A stretch of 64,000 bases of DNA from Luscinia megarhynchos (Eukaryota; Chordata; Aves; Passeriformes; Turdidae): assembly GCA_034336665.1 (NCBI GenBank), contig CM067568.1, positions 10,685,165-10,749,164 of the forward strand. The letters are read 5' to 3'. The notes under the pieces are model-generated. The model saw only the letters and a list, made by a program, of their open reading frames with translations. It had not been told where the DNA came from and did not search any database. Position 1 is the stretch's first letter. Each line of letters opens with the position of its first letter. Made by a program: the position numbers and the translations under genes. Positions 1 to 14,293 of the stretch are shown here, piece after piece.

Positions 1-913
1 TTTGGGACTATAGCATAACAGTCTGCTCTGTAATGGCACTGCAAATTACAGTATCAATTTGATTTAAGAAATCTAAGGTAACAAAATGAAATGCAATTTC
101 TTTGAGAGATATGTGAGGGGTTTTTTAAATAAAAGACAAATGAACAAAGTTTATAGATCAAAAGCAATTAACAAGATGTTAATTTTATTATTAATTTACT
201 ATAAACCTATTTGTGTAATGTTGTGTGAGGCACACTCAGAAATCCTCCCTGTTCTTCATAGGCACATGAATAATTCTCCTTACATAATTCAGTTTAAAAC
301 CAGCAGTGGTTTTACTTTGGGCTAGCTATCGAATAGTAAACTGGAAGGTATCAGTGCCTTTAAAAAATATTCTGTCAGAGTGTGCGGGTCTGAAAGCTGT
401 AGCATGATTTCTCTCTGCGTTTGCTTTCCTGGTCAAGGACTGCATCTGTAGTATGTAACTGTAGTGTGTGATGTGTCCTGGTCTCTGCTGTTCCACCACC
501 GTTCTGGAATGGTGTTACTTGGGACAAGGTGTGGGGTTGGGGGGAGAAGAGGCTTTGGTATTTATGTGGGACACACATTTTTACGTGGGAGACAGATTTG
601 AGAAAAGATTTTGAAAGAAGGTGGGGGAAATTTCCAGTAATGTCACAGCATAAGGGCTAGGTAGAATTCGTGTGAGTTTTCTTGAGTTTGTTGTGTTGTT
701 AATAATGCACGACAGTGTGGCTGATAATGCTTTCAAACTGTGTCTTGGGTTAGAGCCTCCTCCAGTGCCCGCTGCTAAAAATGGAGAGCGCCTCTGTTGA
801 TTCCAGTGGCTTTTGGATAAAGCTTGGAAACACTTTGTACTTCCTGCAGGCCTTTCTTGTTTGAATGAAAGGGTCATTGTGCGCTGTTTCTCTCCTCCCT
901 CTGGTCCTGAATC

Positions 914-1173
914 CCGGCGCAGTGGGAACAATCGGCCGAGCAGTGCCCGCTGTGGAGCGGGGTCCGGTCCCGGCGCGGTCCCTGCGGGCTCTGCTGCGCC
1001 AGGGCTGCCGGCTCAGCCCGGCATGATGTCATCGCCGCCCCTCCGCCGCAGCACGGGATGCTGCCGCTCACTTTGTTCTCGGCTGCCTCTCCGAGCCCTG
1101 CTTCGGCTGCTCGGCCTTCGTACCGGGGTTTACACGGCGTTTTCTGCGCGCTTGGCAGCGAGGCGTCAGCTCG
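914..1173. promoter_or_regulatory. CpG island, possible alternative promoter
   Basis: About 33 CpG dinucleotides by hand count in 260 bases, in a window where CpG is otherwise rare. It contains a CRE-like TGATGTCA at 1024-1031 and no TATA box. The edges are abrupt. It could be an alternative DENND5B promoter or first exon, or a divergent noncoding promoter. No initiator exon with DENN similarity was found in it. Direction is unknown. Confidence 0.55.
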
Positions 1174-1660
1174 GGGATTGATGCTTGGGCTGGTTACTTT
1201 GTTTGAAACCTCTGATGGCGTTTTCCCTTTGTATGTAGGAAGCTTACTGAATGGCACAGCTGTAAAGCTTTTGCTGGAAAAGTTGGCTGACTGATGGAAG
1301 AGGCACAGAATATGTTTATATGTTTGTTTTCTCTTAATGCACTGAGAAATTCTGTATTTAGGACTCCTAATTGCTAGGGCTTTTTTATCCCCAAATTCAA
1401 TTCTGGGCATCATTTCTTATTCTGATAGTTATGTTCCCACTGGGTGACCTGTTAAAGGACATGGAAAATATTTGCTAGGTGGAAGTGAAAGAAAACAAAA
1501 ACCCCAACACTGGATGAAGCTTAAGCCCCAGTGTCAGCTGCTGAGCTGGATGAGAGAGGAGCTGCGGTGTGTTTCCATGTGTCCAGATGGTGTTGATATG
1601 CCAGAAGCGATGACAGAAATTTTTTGTTGCACTGCTGAGGTTAGTCACAGGTAGATTTCC

Positions 1661-2275
1661 TTCACAGGATAAACCACAGAGGGGTTGAGGTTGGAAGGGA
1701 CTTTTGGCAGTTGTCAGGTCCAACCCTGCTGCTGAAGCAGGGCCAGTCTAGGACACAGGACAATGTCCAGGTGATTTTGGGTGTCACCAAAAATGGGGAC
1801 TCCATAACATCCCTGTGCAACCTGTTCCAGTGCTCAGTTACCCTCACAGCGAAGAGGTGTGTTCAGATGGAACCTCTTGCACTTTGGTTTGTGCCTATTA
1901 CCTCTGGTCCTGGCATGGGATACAGCCCATCTCCATCATCTTTGCACTTTGTTAGATATTTATATTCATTGGTAAGATTCTCCTCTGAGCTTTTCTGTTC
2001 TGCAGGCTAAACAGTCCCAGCTCTCTCAGCCTTTCCTCCTGCCCCTTACTCATGTTTGTGGCTCCTTGCTGCACTCTGCCATGTCCTTGGACATGCTGAG
2101 GAGCACAGAACTGGGCTCAGCTCTCCAGCTGTGGCCCCTCCAGGGCAGGACCAGGAGCCTCCCTCAGCCTGCTGGCAATGTTTTTGACTAGTGCACCCCA
2201 GGGTACCATTGGCCTCCTTTGGAGCAAGGGCACATTGCTGCCTCTTGATCATCGTGATGACCACCTGGAAAGGAT
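1661..2275 (-). mobile_element. CR1 LINE fragment, 5'-truncated
   Basis: On the + strand it begins with the reverse complement of a CR1 3' end (ggttggaagggac at about 1690, then caaccctgctgctgaagcag) and continues through a long stretch like the CR1 reverse transcriptase and 3' UTR region (gctccttgctgcactctgcc; caccccagggtaccattggc). About 600 bases, diverged, with no intact reading frame. Recognised by pattern memory of avian CR1. Confidence 0.85.
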
Positions 2276-5200
2276 GAAATATGTCACCAAAAATCTACTG
2301 TATGTAATATATCTTGATTTAGATTGTGTGACTATGCCCTGGAAAGGTAATGAGAATGAAGTTGAGGAGTCTTTTATCTGTTGAGTTAATCAGATGTGGT
2401 CTGAATGATGGTGGGAAACCTTGCACTATATGGAACTGTTGGGATTTTAGTGGAAAAGAGCATGGAACAAAAGGATTTTGTTTTCCTCCTCTTGTGATGT
2501 GTTAAGTTTTTAGCAGTCGCTTGTCAACAGAGTTCGTTTATTATGGAGTGGCAAAGCAAAGCATCAACTTGCCATTGCCTTACACTCATGTGAAATTGTG
2601 GTCTTGGAGCTGCTTTTACAAAGTACAGAACTCAGATCCAAATATCTGGAGCTCATGTTCTAATTAATATCTTCTGTTGAACGTACCTTGGTGTTGGATG
2701 TCATATCAAAAAGATGATAATAGTTATTTCAGAAATAGCACTGTTACAAAGGAGAAATAGTGTAAAGAAAAAAAAAAGGCCTATGATAAGTGAAGAAAGA
2801 TTGATGATTTAATAATAGGATTGTTTTTAAAAAAAGAGTAAAACCAATGACTAGTCTGTCACCTGTACTTTTTTCGCTTCCTTTCTTCCCAGTTTGAACT
2901 GTTTTTTTAAGGTTTGGTCCAAAAATTACTTTATTGAGTAGGTGTGTTCTTTTGCTCAAGTCCTCATCATAGTGCTTTGAATTCTCTGATCATGAGCTTT
3001 GTTCTTAGAGGAGAATGAGTACAGTGTTGGGTGAAGCCCATTGGTCTGGGAAGTATCTTTCCTCTGGAGACCCTTCATGAGCCTTTTCAGAGCTCATATT
3101 AAATCTGCTTTCATTCTCTTATATGATGATGTGATACAATATTAATGATTCTTCCACTGTCATACCCTTTTTTTTAATATTTTCTTTTTAATGGTGTTGA
3201 GGCAAGATCTCTGTGCATGTAGATTAAGTAGCATAACATGATTGGCTATGAGTAAGGCATCTCTGCTGCCACAGGAGCCACTTGATTACTGCTGGTGTGT
3301 GAAAAGAAGATACCTGGTGTATAGTATTCACCTAGCTCCACTCAAAATTATTCTGACAATCTCATATTAGAGAAAGTGTTTCTCCTCACCAAGAAAACAG
3401 AAACGTTGTCTCACCTCATTTCTCTGTCTGTAATTGAAGTGTCATTATTTTTCTATTTTGTTGGCCTCAAATTTAAAATGACAGCTTGTCTTTATATGTT
3501 GTTAGAGGTTGTTTTAATGGAATTCTGTATCGATAGAAACTTAAAAAAAGATATGTGTGTCATGACATGATTGAAGGCACTGGCACATATGTAAGCCAAT
3601 AAATTGCTTAGTGTTTTGGAATTAGGGTAGTGGTTCCATTCTGGTAGTCCATGAAGTAAGGCTGTTATCAGACCTGTGTTTTTCAAGTTCAACACACTTA
3701 AATACTTGCAGGCTTGTATTTTGCTGCAAAGGTATTTGTAAGGGATAGCTAAAGGGAAAGAGGAGGAAAAAGAAAAGCAAACTTAATTTAAATCAGCAGA
3801 TAAAATTTTCTGATTGACTTTTGACCTGTTTTGTAGTTTCTTCTGTTAGGCATTTAATCTCAGAATTAAGACATCTGGAGTTGGAGTCAGCTGTGATTTT
3901 GTGGAGCCCTTCTGCAATACTGTTTTGTCCTTGGGTAAATAGCAAGTGAGTAAATTACTCTCTCTTTGCTGTGTTTGTAGTACCAACACTTGCTGCAGAA
4001 GTGAATTGCATTGGTGGGAACTATTGCTTGATTTTACTAAAGGCTGAATTGTTCTGTGATTATGGGGTTTTGTTTCTGGTTTTTTTCCCCCCTCTTCCTC
4101 CCTTTGTCCATGTGGATGGTATCCATGCAAGCTTCCCACAGTTCCCGAGGGTGTGCCTCTTCCCTTGGGGGTTCATTCTGGGGCTGAATGGGAGCTTTTG
4201 CAGTTCTTTGCTTCTCTGGGGCTGCTGACAAGGTGTTCAGTGTGTGGGAGACCCCTGCAGTGGCCCCAAGGCTCTCAGCACACCTTTTTCCACGCAGGTC
4301 ACTCTGGACAGGCAGCAGATAGCAACAACTTTTGGCTGGGCTTACAGAGGCACATGTGAAAGGTTTTAATCCAGATAATAGCTTATTCCACTCTTCCCTA
4401 CCCCCTCGATCTTTTCCCAAGAAGCTGGAGCTGTTTGCCATGTTTGAGTGCCAAAAAGGTCTTTTGTCTCTTTGGGAACTGAGGCAGACGTGCTAGGGTA
4501 GCTGATATGTAGAATAAAGAATGGCAGAGCTGATGTAAGGGGGAAGCAGCTGTACTTTTCTGAACTACATTTGAAGCCACAGTTTATTGGTGGTGTTTCT
4601 GTAATGCCAGTCTTGTCATTATCATATTTGTATTTTAGGTCAATTGAGCTGTGTGCTTTACAGAATAATCCCCTCAAAACCCACAAAACTCTTCAGTCTT
4701 CCACCCTTCTAAATTCAGTCATAAATTTGGTTTACTTGGAAGGCTCTTTGGCAATGCCTGGAGGAGGAGAAAGGTTACCAGTTCTTGATTTGAGAATAAA
4801 TTTAAGGTGCTAAAACAGTGCCTAAAGAATTAAAGTTTACAACTCTATTTTTTTAAGCCTTTTAAAAAAGCCATAGGAATTTCAACTAAGGCAGGACATA
4901 CAAAGATGGGTTCATTTGGCTTCTTGTCCATTAGAGATTTTCTTGTTGTTAGTTTGTTTTTTTCCTGTTGTTTTTGGGAATTTTTGCAGTTTATTTTGCA
5001 AGAGAGAGGCTACACAAAAAGCTCTTGAGTGGATTGTATGAGAAACACTGCCATTTGCAAATAATAACTTTTTTCCTTATTCTTCAAATTACTGATTCTG
5101 AGGTTACGAAACACCACAACTGTTTTTTCTTTGCCTTTTGACTTAGGAAAGTCCTACTTGAATGTTGTTGGTAATGACTTCTACTTATCTTTTGGATTCC

Positions 5201-8200
5201 CACTAACCTGCAGGGCTCATGTGGCAGAAATGATGCACATGAAGTGACAGTGTCAGAAGCAATTACTTACTGATGCACGCTGTGCAGTAATTACGCTCTC
5301 AATTTCTTGACAACCATTTCAGATTTGTGGTTTGTAGTCAAGCTTGCAGCGGACTGGAATGCTGTCCCTGTGAGGCTTAAAACATTATTGCACAGAGAAA
5401 TTATCAAGCATTCCAGCACAAACTGATGAGTGATGTAGAATTTACTTAGAGTGTTTCTGCTCATGGCATGTTTTGTAGCCTTTCTAGGAAAATGCTACTC
5501 CACTTATGGTTTGATGGGCAGGAGCCCATTGGTTTTAAACTTTGCTGTAGAAGTGTAGACTACTGACTTTATTTCATTTTTTTTTGGTTTTCTTACTGGC
5601 TGTGCTATCAGCCACAATCAGGTACAATGTGTACATCTGTACTAAGTCATTTACATATGGACACTGAAGCATTTTGAGAAAGAAACTTTATCTCATTTCA
5701 TGGGTAAGCCGCGTAGAGACAAATAACAATGGCAGGCAAAAGGAACCTTTTCAGAGAAAGCAACATTTCAGTGTCTGAGTAAGGAAAAAAGGTTGGTTTT
5801 ACAGAAACAGATAGTCTTTCACATAGCTTCAGGTGAGTTTGGAAAAGTATTTTTTTGCAGTACAAGCGTAAAATTTTAGGAGCTTTTGTCCTATTTGTGT
5901 ATATTACTTGTTATTCCTCCTTAACTTGCTACATTCAGCAATCTCCCTTCCTAATTGTTGTTTCCTAATTTTGGCCCCCAAGCCCAGCAATGTCCTACTG
6001 AGCATTAGAGTTGCACTGGGGAAAAGATAAGTCCCTGAAGTCAACAAGGTTGGTGCCAGCATAAGGCTGTTATGTCCCTTTTGTGTGTGGGTTCTGGGAA
6101 ATGTCAAGTAAACTCCTTTTAAAATTGAAATGTGAAGTAACTCCTTCAAAAGCTTTGCTGAAGACTGGTAAAAATTTCTGTTTACCAGTATCTGGGTCAT
6201 TTCTTAGAATTATTTTGGCAGAGATTTCATGGCAGTGCTGCCCAATCCAAGTGTTGTGGTCTCTCTTTCCTGTCCTTGCTGAGGTCTTTGTTATGACCCT
6301 GACCACAGTGGTGACACACAGTTATGAGTGGTTAACTTGGACCTGAGACTTCTGTTTTCAGGTCTTCATTCTTCTTGTTCTAATCAGATTTTCATGTTAA
6401 AAACATGAGGGGATTTTTAACCAAACATGAGTCTTGCCTTGTGTACAAGAAAGATGAGCTAGATAGCTCAATAGGCTTACGTGTAAAAGGGAGAGAGCTT
6501 AGCAGGCACAGGTGGTGAGATGCTGAGGAAGGATATAGCCAGGGCAGAGAGCAGCTTTGGAGTTTGTCATATCCCTTGTCCAAACTGTCAGCACATCTGA
6601 TTCATGTTCTGTGGTTAGAAATCACTCCTATCAAGCAACTTGACTTTCTTACAGGACATTTTTTGTTTTACTCAGAAGGAGAGCAGTCCTTATTAAGGCA
6701 AATTATTATTGCAAAGCACTGTTTTCAAAGGTTAGATAGTAGAGTGAAGCATAATGGCCAGGACTGGTATACTGAAATGACTGATACACTGAATATACTA
6801 TACAGAATATATATATATATATGATTATAATATACAGGAATGTATTGCTGATCTTTCTGTATTTTTCTGACCTCTCTATGTCACTGAAACCTGCTGAAAG
6901 ACTTCATGTATTCTTTAAAATATTTTCTTTATCCTTTTCAATGCAAAACCTCAGTGATATCCTGGCAATACTTGGCTGAAAGACTGGACAAGTGCTTCAG
7001 TAAGATTTGATCCTTATGCTGTTACACAGATGTGTTTCCATCAAACCTCAGAGCCAGGGGGCTGTGGGAGCACAAAAAGTAGGGGCATTTAACTGGATGG
7101 GATGTGTCAGGGTGAAAGGAGACATGGTTGTTGGGAAGAGTTGTTTGGAATGCTTTCCTGAAGAGTCCCGCTGGATCTGCCTGTCTTAGGGGGGGCATGA
7201 GGAGAACAGCTGGTTTCTATATTAAATATGCTTAAAATATGCTTGTCTCCACTTCTGTTATGTATTTCTAGTACATGTACAAGAATTGTGTTCTATTCTA
7301 AAGGTAAGCCACCCTTTTCCTTTCTTAGTGTCTTCTGCTGCACATATGCCAGAACTGTTGTGTAATGGAAATAGTGTGTCCTCTGACCCCCGTGGCTGAG
7401 AACACGCCTTTCATTGAAATTCTCAGGCCTGCTTCTGTTGTTTAGTTGGAAACAGACCTAAATATCTTTCTGTATGTCTTTTTACTTGGGCTAGAACAGA
7501 AAAGTGGTTTAGTAAAACAGTTCTGGTTTTAAGACCATGTCATTGAAAATTTCTGCTAGACAGTCTTGATTAAAATACATCGTATTTTATATTGTCCATC
7601 TGCCTTCCTGTGCTACATACAAAGGAGTACTAAAAGAAAAACTATAGGAAAGAAAAATGTTTAGGATGCTTTTAAAGATGCAAGCTGAGGAATTTTTCTT
7701 GTTTATTTTTTTAAAAGCTGCTTTAGATTTTTGATGGTTTCTTCTGCCACTACCCTGTCCTGCCACTTCCTTGTCCCACCTCTTCCCGCCTTCCTTGAAA
7801 CAGTACCAGAACAATAAAAACAAAAGCTTTTGGTTTCCTGACCTTACAGTCACAGAATGCAGATGGCCTCAGCTGTTTTTCTGTGCTGCTTGAAATTCAT
7901 TGTTGCAGCGTTTGAAACGATTCCCGAGTGTGTGTGGCAATATGTTTTGTTATCAACTAGATGAATGCTGGAACTTAAATGATGAATGGGTATCTATTAA
8001 CTCCTAGATTTTTGTTTGCCATGAAGGGCTTGGAAGAATTTACCTATCAAAGGAATAAACGATTATTTGCATCAGGCAGAGTTTACACTGAATATCCAGT
8101 TAGCAAAATGACCTCTTTTTAAAATTTATTTCACTTCACAGTGAGTTTCTTAGTGTTACAATTTTTGAAACATTACTGTTCTTGAATTTTGGAAAGCAAA

Positions 8201-11200
8201 GGAAAAAGGAAAAACAACAGGACCTTTTACACTCAACAGGTTAGAGTTAACTCTCTTTTTTTGTCTCTCTCATTTTTAAAGTCTGCATTTCATCGTCAGT
8301 TGAATGCTAAAAGGTGTATGTTCTCCTTGGATTGGGATAAGGGATTGTTACAAGCAACTGGGGGTTCCCTAGATGACAAACAGGGGAAAAAAAAAATCAG
8401 AGTCTTTTATGACTGGTTATTTTCTCTTTTCCCTACTTCCTCTAGCACTAGTCCTTCAGCTTTCCCAGAGGAAGGATGACACTCCATGCACTCACAAGAT
8501 CCATACCTGTGTGTTTGTGTCTCCTTTCACACCTTTGTTTTAGAAAGTCAGGCAGTGAATTCGCTTTGCCTTTGCTTTTCTGACAGAACAGTAACTTCTC
8601 TAAGGAAGGTTTTAGAGAAGTCCCAGCTGTGAGAATCAGATGTGGTAGATGTGTTACAAATCCAGTGGGATGCTGGCTGCTACAGACAGTGGCTCAAACA
8701 CCTGATTCCAGTTCTTCACCAGCAGTGCTGCAGTGAAGTGAAAGTGACCCTGAAGGTTTTTCTCATGGATAATTTAACCTGCTTTAAAAAGTGTTCAAGT
8801 CCCAATTCCAGGAGCAAATTAAGTGGTCTAACCACCCCTCCAGCCTGTGCTTTGCCAGGTGGTCTTGCCAAAGGGGGAAGGGGGATAGGGAGTGTGGGAC
8901 AGAGGGTTTGTGTGTTTCAGGATAAAAGGGAAGAATTCTTCTTTGTGTATATCCGAGCAAGAGGTTTGCTGGAGAAGGGAGTCCTCTCTAATGAGAAATA
9001 CGTGCAGCTCTGTTTAAGGAGGAGGAACTGGAAGGAAGGAAGCAAGTCATAATCTGAAAGCATTTGTCTATTGATGGAGTGGCTCTTTGCTTACAGATTT
9101 GGCAGCTGCAGCTTTTCTTGAATCATGGTTTTTATTCCAAGAATTCTTGTATAATGAATTTCTTACCTTAGTCTGCCAGACTTTGAATGTTTATTTCCTG
9201 CATTGTAGAGAGGTCCTTTTTTCCCTCCAGTTATATATGCTTTAATATTTGTTAAAGAAGGAATCAGAGAATTTTTCTGTTTTAAAAGTAAACCATAGTT
9301 GATGCTTACTGTATTAATAGCTCTCTGTGTATGTATTGAAAGGATTTTTCTTTAATGTTGTAATAGGGTGTCCTAAAAAATCGGAATGGTGGTGTTCTCC
9401 AGAAGACTTGGCTAGGGTTTTTTTGTTTTGTTTTTGTTTCTTCTATGTTTTTGAAAGGCTAGATTGAATCAACAGATTGCCATCTCATTTCACATCTATT
9501 ATCGTTCAGGCCATATAATTTAATTACTTGTTTGATTCTATCCCAGTTTTCTCTTAAGGCTTGAAAATATAATATTTTACCATTTTTGTTGACAAGTTAA
9601 AATATGACAAGTCTTACTTTTAACCAAACTTTTTGTCTTTAATTTTAAGAAACTTATTCCTGGCTTGACTGTCTTTCCATCCCTTCATGCATCTTAAGCA
9701 CCTGTATTTGCTTTCACAGTGTAACCAGGCCAGCTGCTGGTCATCTGTCAGTCTGACTAATCAAGAAGTCCTCAAATCTCTCAGTGTACATAGCATCTCT
9801 TTCCCCCAGTGCCTCCCTCTCCCCAAATTGCCTTTATTTGCTCCATACTTTCATCTTTTCTAGAGTGTGGATTCCAGAAGTGTGTGCACACTGTTTTGCC
9901 AGTCAACTATTTTTATTTAGACTTGGACCATGAATTTTGGAGCTGAAGTAATTTTATGTTTGATAAACATAATTATTTACTACAGTATCTGCAGCCTTAT
10001 TTTGTGTACTGAGGATGTTTGCTGGCTGAACTGGGAATCCTATTGCTGGTTAGACATTAGCTGCTGGTTTTGGATTAACCTCATTCTAAGTGTTACGTGT
10101 ACCTTTGGAACTAAGGCAAATTGTATCTTTGGAAACATTTTTATTTTAATTTGTGTTAGGCACTTTGACAGGCATGATTTTGCACTGAAGTTCTCAACCA
10201 AAACCCAAGAATGAGAGAGGACATTTTGAAAATAATCCATGATAGGTGTTTTCACTGAAGTATGGCTTTGTGTTATGTAGCATTTTTTAATTTGAAGCAG
10301 GGTAGAATTAGGTTGTTCTGTGAATGGTGATTGTAGTTTAGGGGCTGTTCAAATCCCCTTGTTGTCTGACTTCTGTCTTGCAGCCCTCAGTTATGAAAAC
10401 TCTTTGACTGTAGTGATCAGCTTTGTTTCCAGTGCCCCACCCTGCAGGATTTGGGAAGGTTCCCACCATTAGCAGATTCTTTGAACTGTGGTGCAGAAAG
10501 TGCAGAGGTAGAAGGTATGCTTCTAGGGTTCTGTAGGGTATTCTCAATGCTAAATCCATTTTCTCTGGGTTCTCTGTGCTGAGTAATACAGGAAAGCTGT
10601 CCTAAGTGTATGGCTCATAGTTTCTATTGCTGGTACAAATTCTCATTGTTCTTATTCATTTGTTAATTACAGCAATATCACTGTTTCATGTTGGAGCTGT
10701 TTTATATTTAGTTCAAGACATTCATTTTAGTGACAGCAGAAATTGATACAGAGCCTTTGTATGCTAAAAGATTCCAGTAAGTGTCTTTATGTGGAAAATA
10801 TAAAGTTAATGTTTTAATTGCATGCTATCTAAGAAGTTTTTTATTTGAAGATGTCATGTATACAATAAATGTACATCAAGACAGAATGAATTGAATTAAT
10901 AGCAGGCTGTGTCACAGGAATTTAAAGAAAGAAGCAGCCTGGCAGATTGGAAGCAGCAAACCACTTAATCAGAACCAGTCAAGCTTTCTGGATCTTTGTT
11001 CTGTAATTACTTTGAGCACATGAGTGGACTTGATGAACAAATGAAGGTGGCAGTATTAATAATGCCTTAAAATCAGTCTTGTACCACCATTTGGTTTGTT
11101 AATGGGGCACTTTTCCTGATAACTAGGGTAACCTCTTCTGACTAGCTCTCCGTTGTCATAGAGGGAAAATTGAGCTGGTCTACATCTTAAAAAGCTGCTC

Positions 11201-12805
11201 AAAGACTTCTTTTCTAGCTGGGATGCAAGGAGAAGTTCCTGTACAGTTCTTAGTCTTGCATCATTTTTAGAGTTGCAGCACTTCAGTTGGTTTCTAAATA
11301 TTAGTGCCAAATAGTAAATGGACAGTGTGTTCAAAAGGCCATGATTCAGTTTTAAAAAGGTTTTGTTTGCGAAATATCCTTGACTTTTTTTAAACAAGTT
11401 TTCCCTTTCTCATTAAGGACAACTTAAGCCACTGTTCTATTATGTAAATGGAAACTTTTCATGGCAGTGCGGGATTTACAGAGAAAGAATGATTGAGATA
11501 TTGAAGACAAAAAAATCCAGGGTTGAAAACATTTTTACAAAGAAGCAAACTAGTCAGCAGGGAAATTTGATTTATTAGAATTATATACAAGTATTCTTGG
11601 AAATCTGCATTGGAAATTTGTGAGCAATGCATGTGGAAACATGTTACATCTATGCAAGGTCATAAGTAGGTGAATCTGCAAGTTGTATAACCTAACCATT
11701 TTTCTTATTACTGCATTGGGAAGACCCTTTTTCCCCCCTTTTCTTCTCCTGAAGAGGAGTACAGAAGGCAGTGAATCATATTTTTCTCTGGGTAAATCAG
11801 GAAAGAGCTAAAATTAGACCTTCAGAGTTCATGCTTTTTATTCCCGCTCAAAGCTGAGGAAAGCTTGGTGGATGGCATTTGCAGGTTTGAATTGAATGTT
11901 TTAATTTTAGTTTCTGTAACTTTTCTTTTCCTTGTTATAATCTTATAAAGAAGTCATATCCATTGATATGGATAGCTTCATGCAGATACTTCCAAAGCAA
12001 TGCTAGTCCTGCATAGGTTGGAAACTCCATGAGTTTGTAAGTCCTAATTCTCATCAAGACACAGTCACCCCTGTCCACTGCTCCCAGGTGGAGCAGCAGG
12101 AGAAGTAACACAGGTAAGGAGAGGGAGCAGCATAAAAATGAGTGCCAGGGAGGTTTCCAGCATACACTACAAATGCTCGGTGCTAGGTGACTCAGGAAAG
12201 GACCGATAAAATTAGGTGTACTTGTTAGTTCAGCATAGGATACTCGCAGTGCATGCATTAGCTGTTCTAATGTGCTGGTAATTACAGATATGTAGGCCAG
12301 CATGATTTCAGATGGTGTAAATGAAGTTAGAACTGAAAGCCCATCGTGGTTTCATACATTGCAAATAGTGTTAGGTGGCTGTTCTCACACAGCTGTGAGA
12401 AGGGACTGGTTTGAGCTAGATGTTCCAAATAAATGCAACATGTTTCAACTCTCTGGTCATCCTGAGCAGGTTTGTAGTTTGCTTTATGCACACAATTCAA
12501 TCCATCAGGTTCAGTTCACTGAAAAGATCTGAGAGGGAGGTGTTACCTGGTGTTAGCAGGAGAATTACCTGCCTCTAATGTGAGGTTTAGTCCAGTTGGT
12601 GCCAAGTGTTCCCCACGATAGTGTGAGACTGCTCTCAGCTGAGCTCTGCCTGCCCAGGAAGAGCCAGGCCAAGTCTGCAGTCTTGGACATCCCTCAGCCA
12701 AGGAGACTTCTCAGAGGTTGTGTCTAGCTGGTGACTTCCCTTTTGATAAGCAAGCTGACTCTAATAACTTAAGTCTTTTATGCATGTCTTCTTAAATTAC
12801 ACGGT

Positions 12806-13015
12806 GGTGTGGTTTAACCCAGCCTCACACAGCCTCTCACTCCTCCCCGTGGAATGGGCCAGAGAATCAGAAGTGTAAAAGTAGGAGAACTCACAGGTCA
12901 GGGTAAAACCAGCTAAGTAGGTAAAGCAAAGCAAAAGATGAATTCATTCACCATGGCCCCTGGGCAGGCAGGTGCTCATCCATCTCCAGGACAGCAGGGA
13001 TCTCTCATCTTTAAT
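12806..13015. mobile_element. Degenerate avian endogenous retrovirus LTR remnant
   Basis: The run of tggtttaacccagcc, ccagagaatcagaagtgtaaaa, ggtaaagcaaagcaaaag, aattcattcacc and gggcaggcaggtg...catctccagga matches in order a common avian ERV LTR as I remember it. No internal viral genes flank it, so it looks like a decayed solo LTR. It may extend to about 13190. Orientation is not assigned. Confidence 0.6.
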
Positions 13016-14293
13016 GGGAGGGTTGAGAAAGCGTGCAAAATGGGAGAGGATGCAAAGGGCTTTACCAGAGCCAGGTGATGGCTGCTGGTGTTGAACAATC
13101 CATTACCTGGCATGGCAGGAGCCAGCAGGTGGTGAGCTGGGCCTCAGGGGGAGGGCTGGCTTCAGGAATTAGCAGCTATTAAAACTCTAGTCCGTGTTTT
13201 CTCCAGCTCACCAGTTTCACACCCGCTGTGTCTGCTGTTTGCTTTTTGCTTCCATCCTGTTTTGGGGGATCACCATGTGCTAATTAACCTGTTTGTGTGG
13301 CTGAACTGGATTAGTGAAATGTTAATCTTTGTTAACCCTTTCTTTATTCTCTATTTATTTATTTTTAATCCTTATTGTTTCACTGATCCCATTTTGAGTG
13401 GGATGCTATAGGGGGTGTTTTTTTCCTGTGACAAAGAAATTCTGAGATGCTGTTTTACTGTCATTCCCCTGCTGGATGCAGTGCCAGGGCTGCACTAAAC
13501 TGGTGCTTGTGGATTTGTGCTGTGATTGGTGAAATAATATTTCTCTGTGCTTTCATGACATCATTTACATTGCCAAATGCAATGGGATTCTTACTGTCTT
13601 GGAGATTTGATGTTGGCCTGAAACTTCCTGAAATATTGTTGGGTGTTTTATGAATTTTGATATGTCATTTGATGTTTCCTGACAAATAATCTTATAGTTG
13701 TAGCTGTTTGATTATTGATTCTGATTTAAGTCCAAGGTAGTTGCAACTTTGCAATCTGTGGGACAGTTTGCATCTTTTGTAGAGTTTTTGCTTGGACATA
13801 ATAAACACCTGAGTGGTAAATGTGTATGTGAGGAACATCAATGGTATTTGAAAGACCTCTTTAGTCTTCAGCAGGCAATAACATATTTCATTAAAAAAAC
13901 CCAAAGTTTCCCTTTTGCATGGAATTTGTATAAAACAAAGAAATTATTTATAGATAAATAATTTCTAAAGACCTCTTTACTGTAACTTGGATAAGGAAAT
14001 TATTTTCTAGCCATTACTTCTGCTAAGGGAGAGAAACCATGTGAAAAGCATGATATGAGGACAACAGTCCTTTGATAGTTGTTAAGTGTGGAGACTTGCT
14101 CTCTGTCTAAACTTAGGGGATACATCGTATTTTTATCTGTTTATCTCTTCTTGTGCCTTCATTTTTCTCAGTTGTAGAATACAACTGTCCATTTCTGCTG
14201 GTGGGTTTGCCTCTTGCTTTTGCTATAATTGCTCTTCACTGTTTTTATCAAAACCATTTCAATTATTCCTGAATTAATCAAGCAACTGAAGTA

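Noticed and set aside
874..1413. 179-codon minus-strand open frame across the CpG island
   Set aside because: No domain, no sensible start context, and composition explained by a GC-rich block with few stops.
6807..6822. (AT)8 and the poly-A/T runs at 19716, 22785 and 37887 as meaningful elements
   Set aside because: Ordinary short intronic simple repeats with no associated structure.
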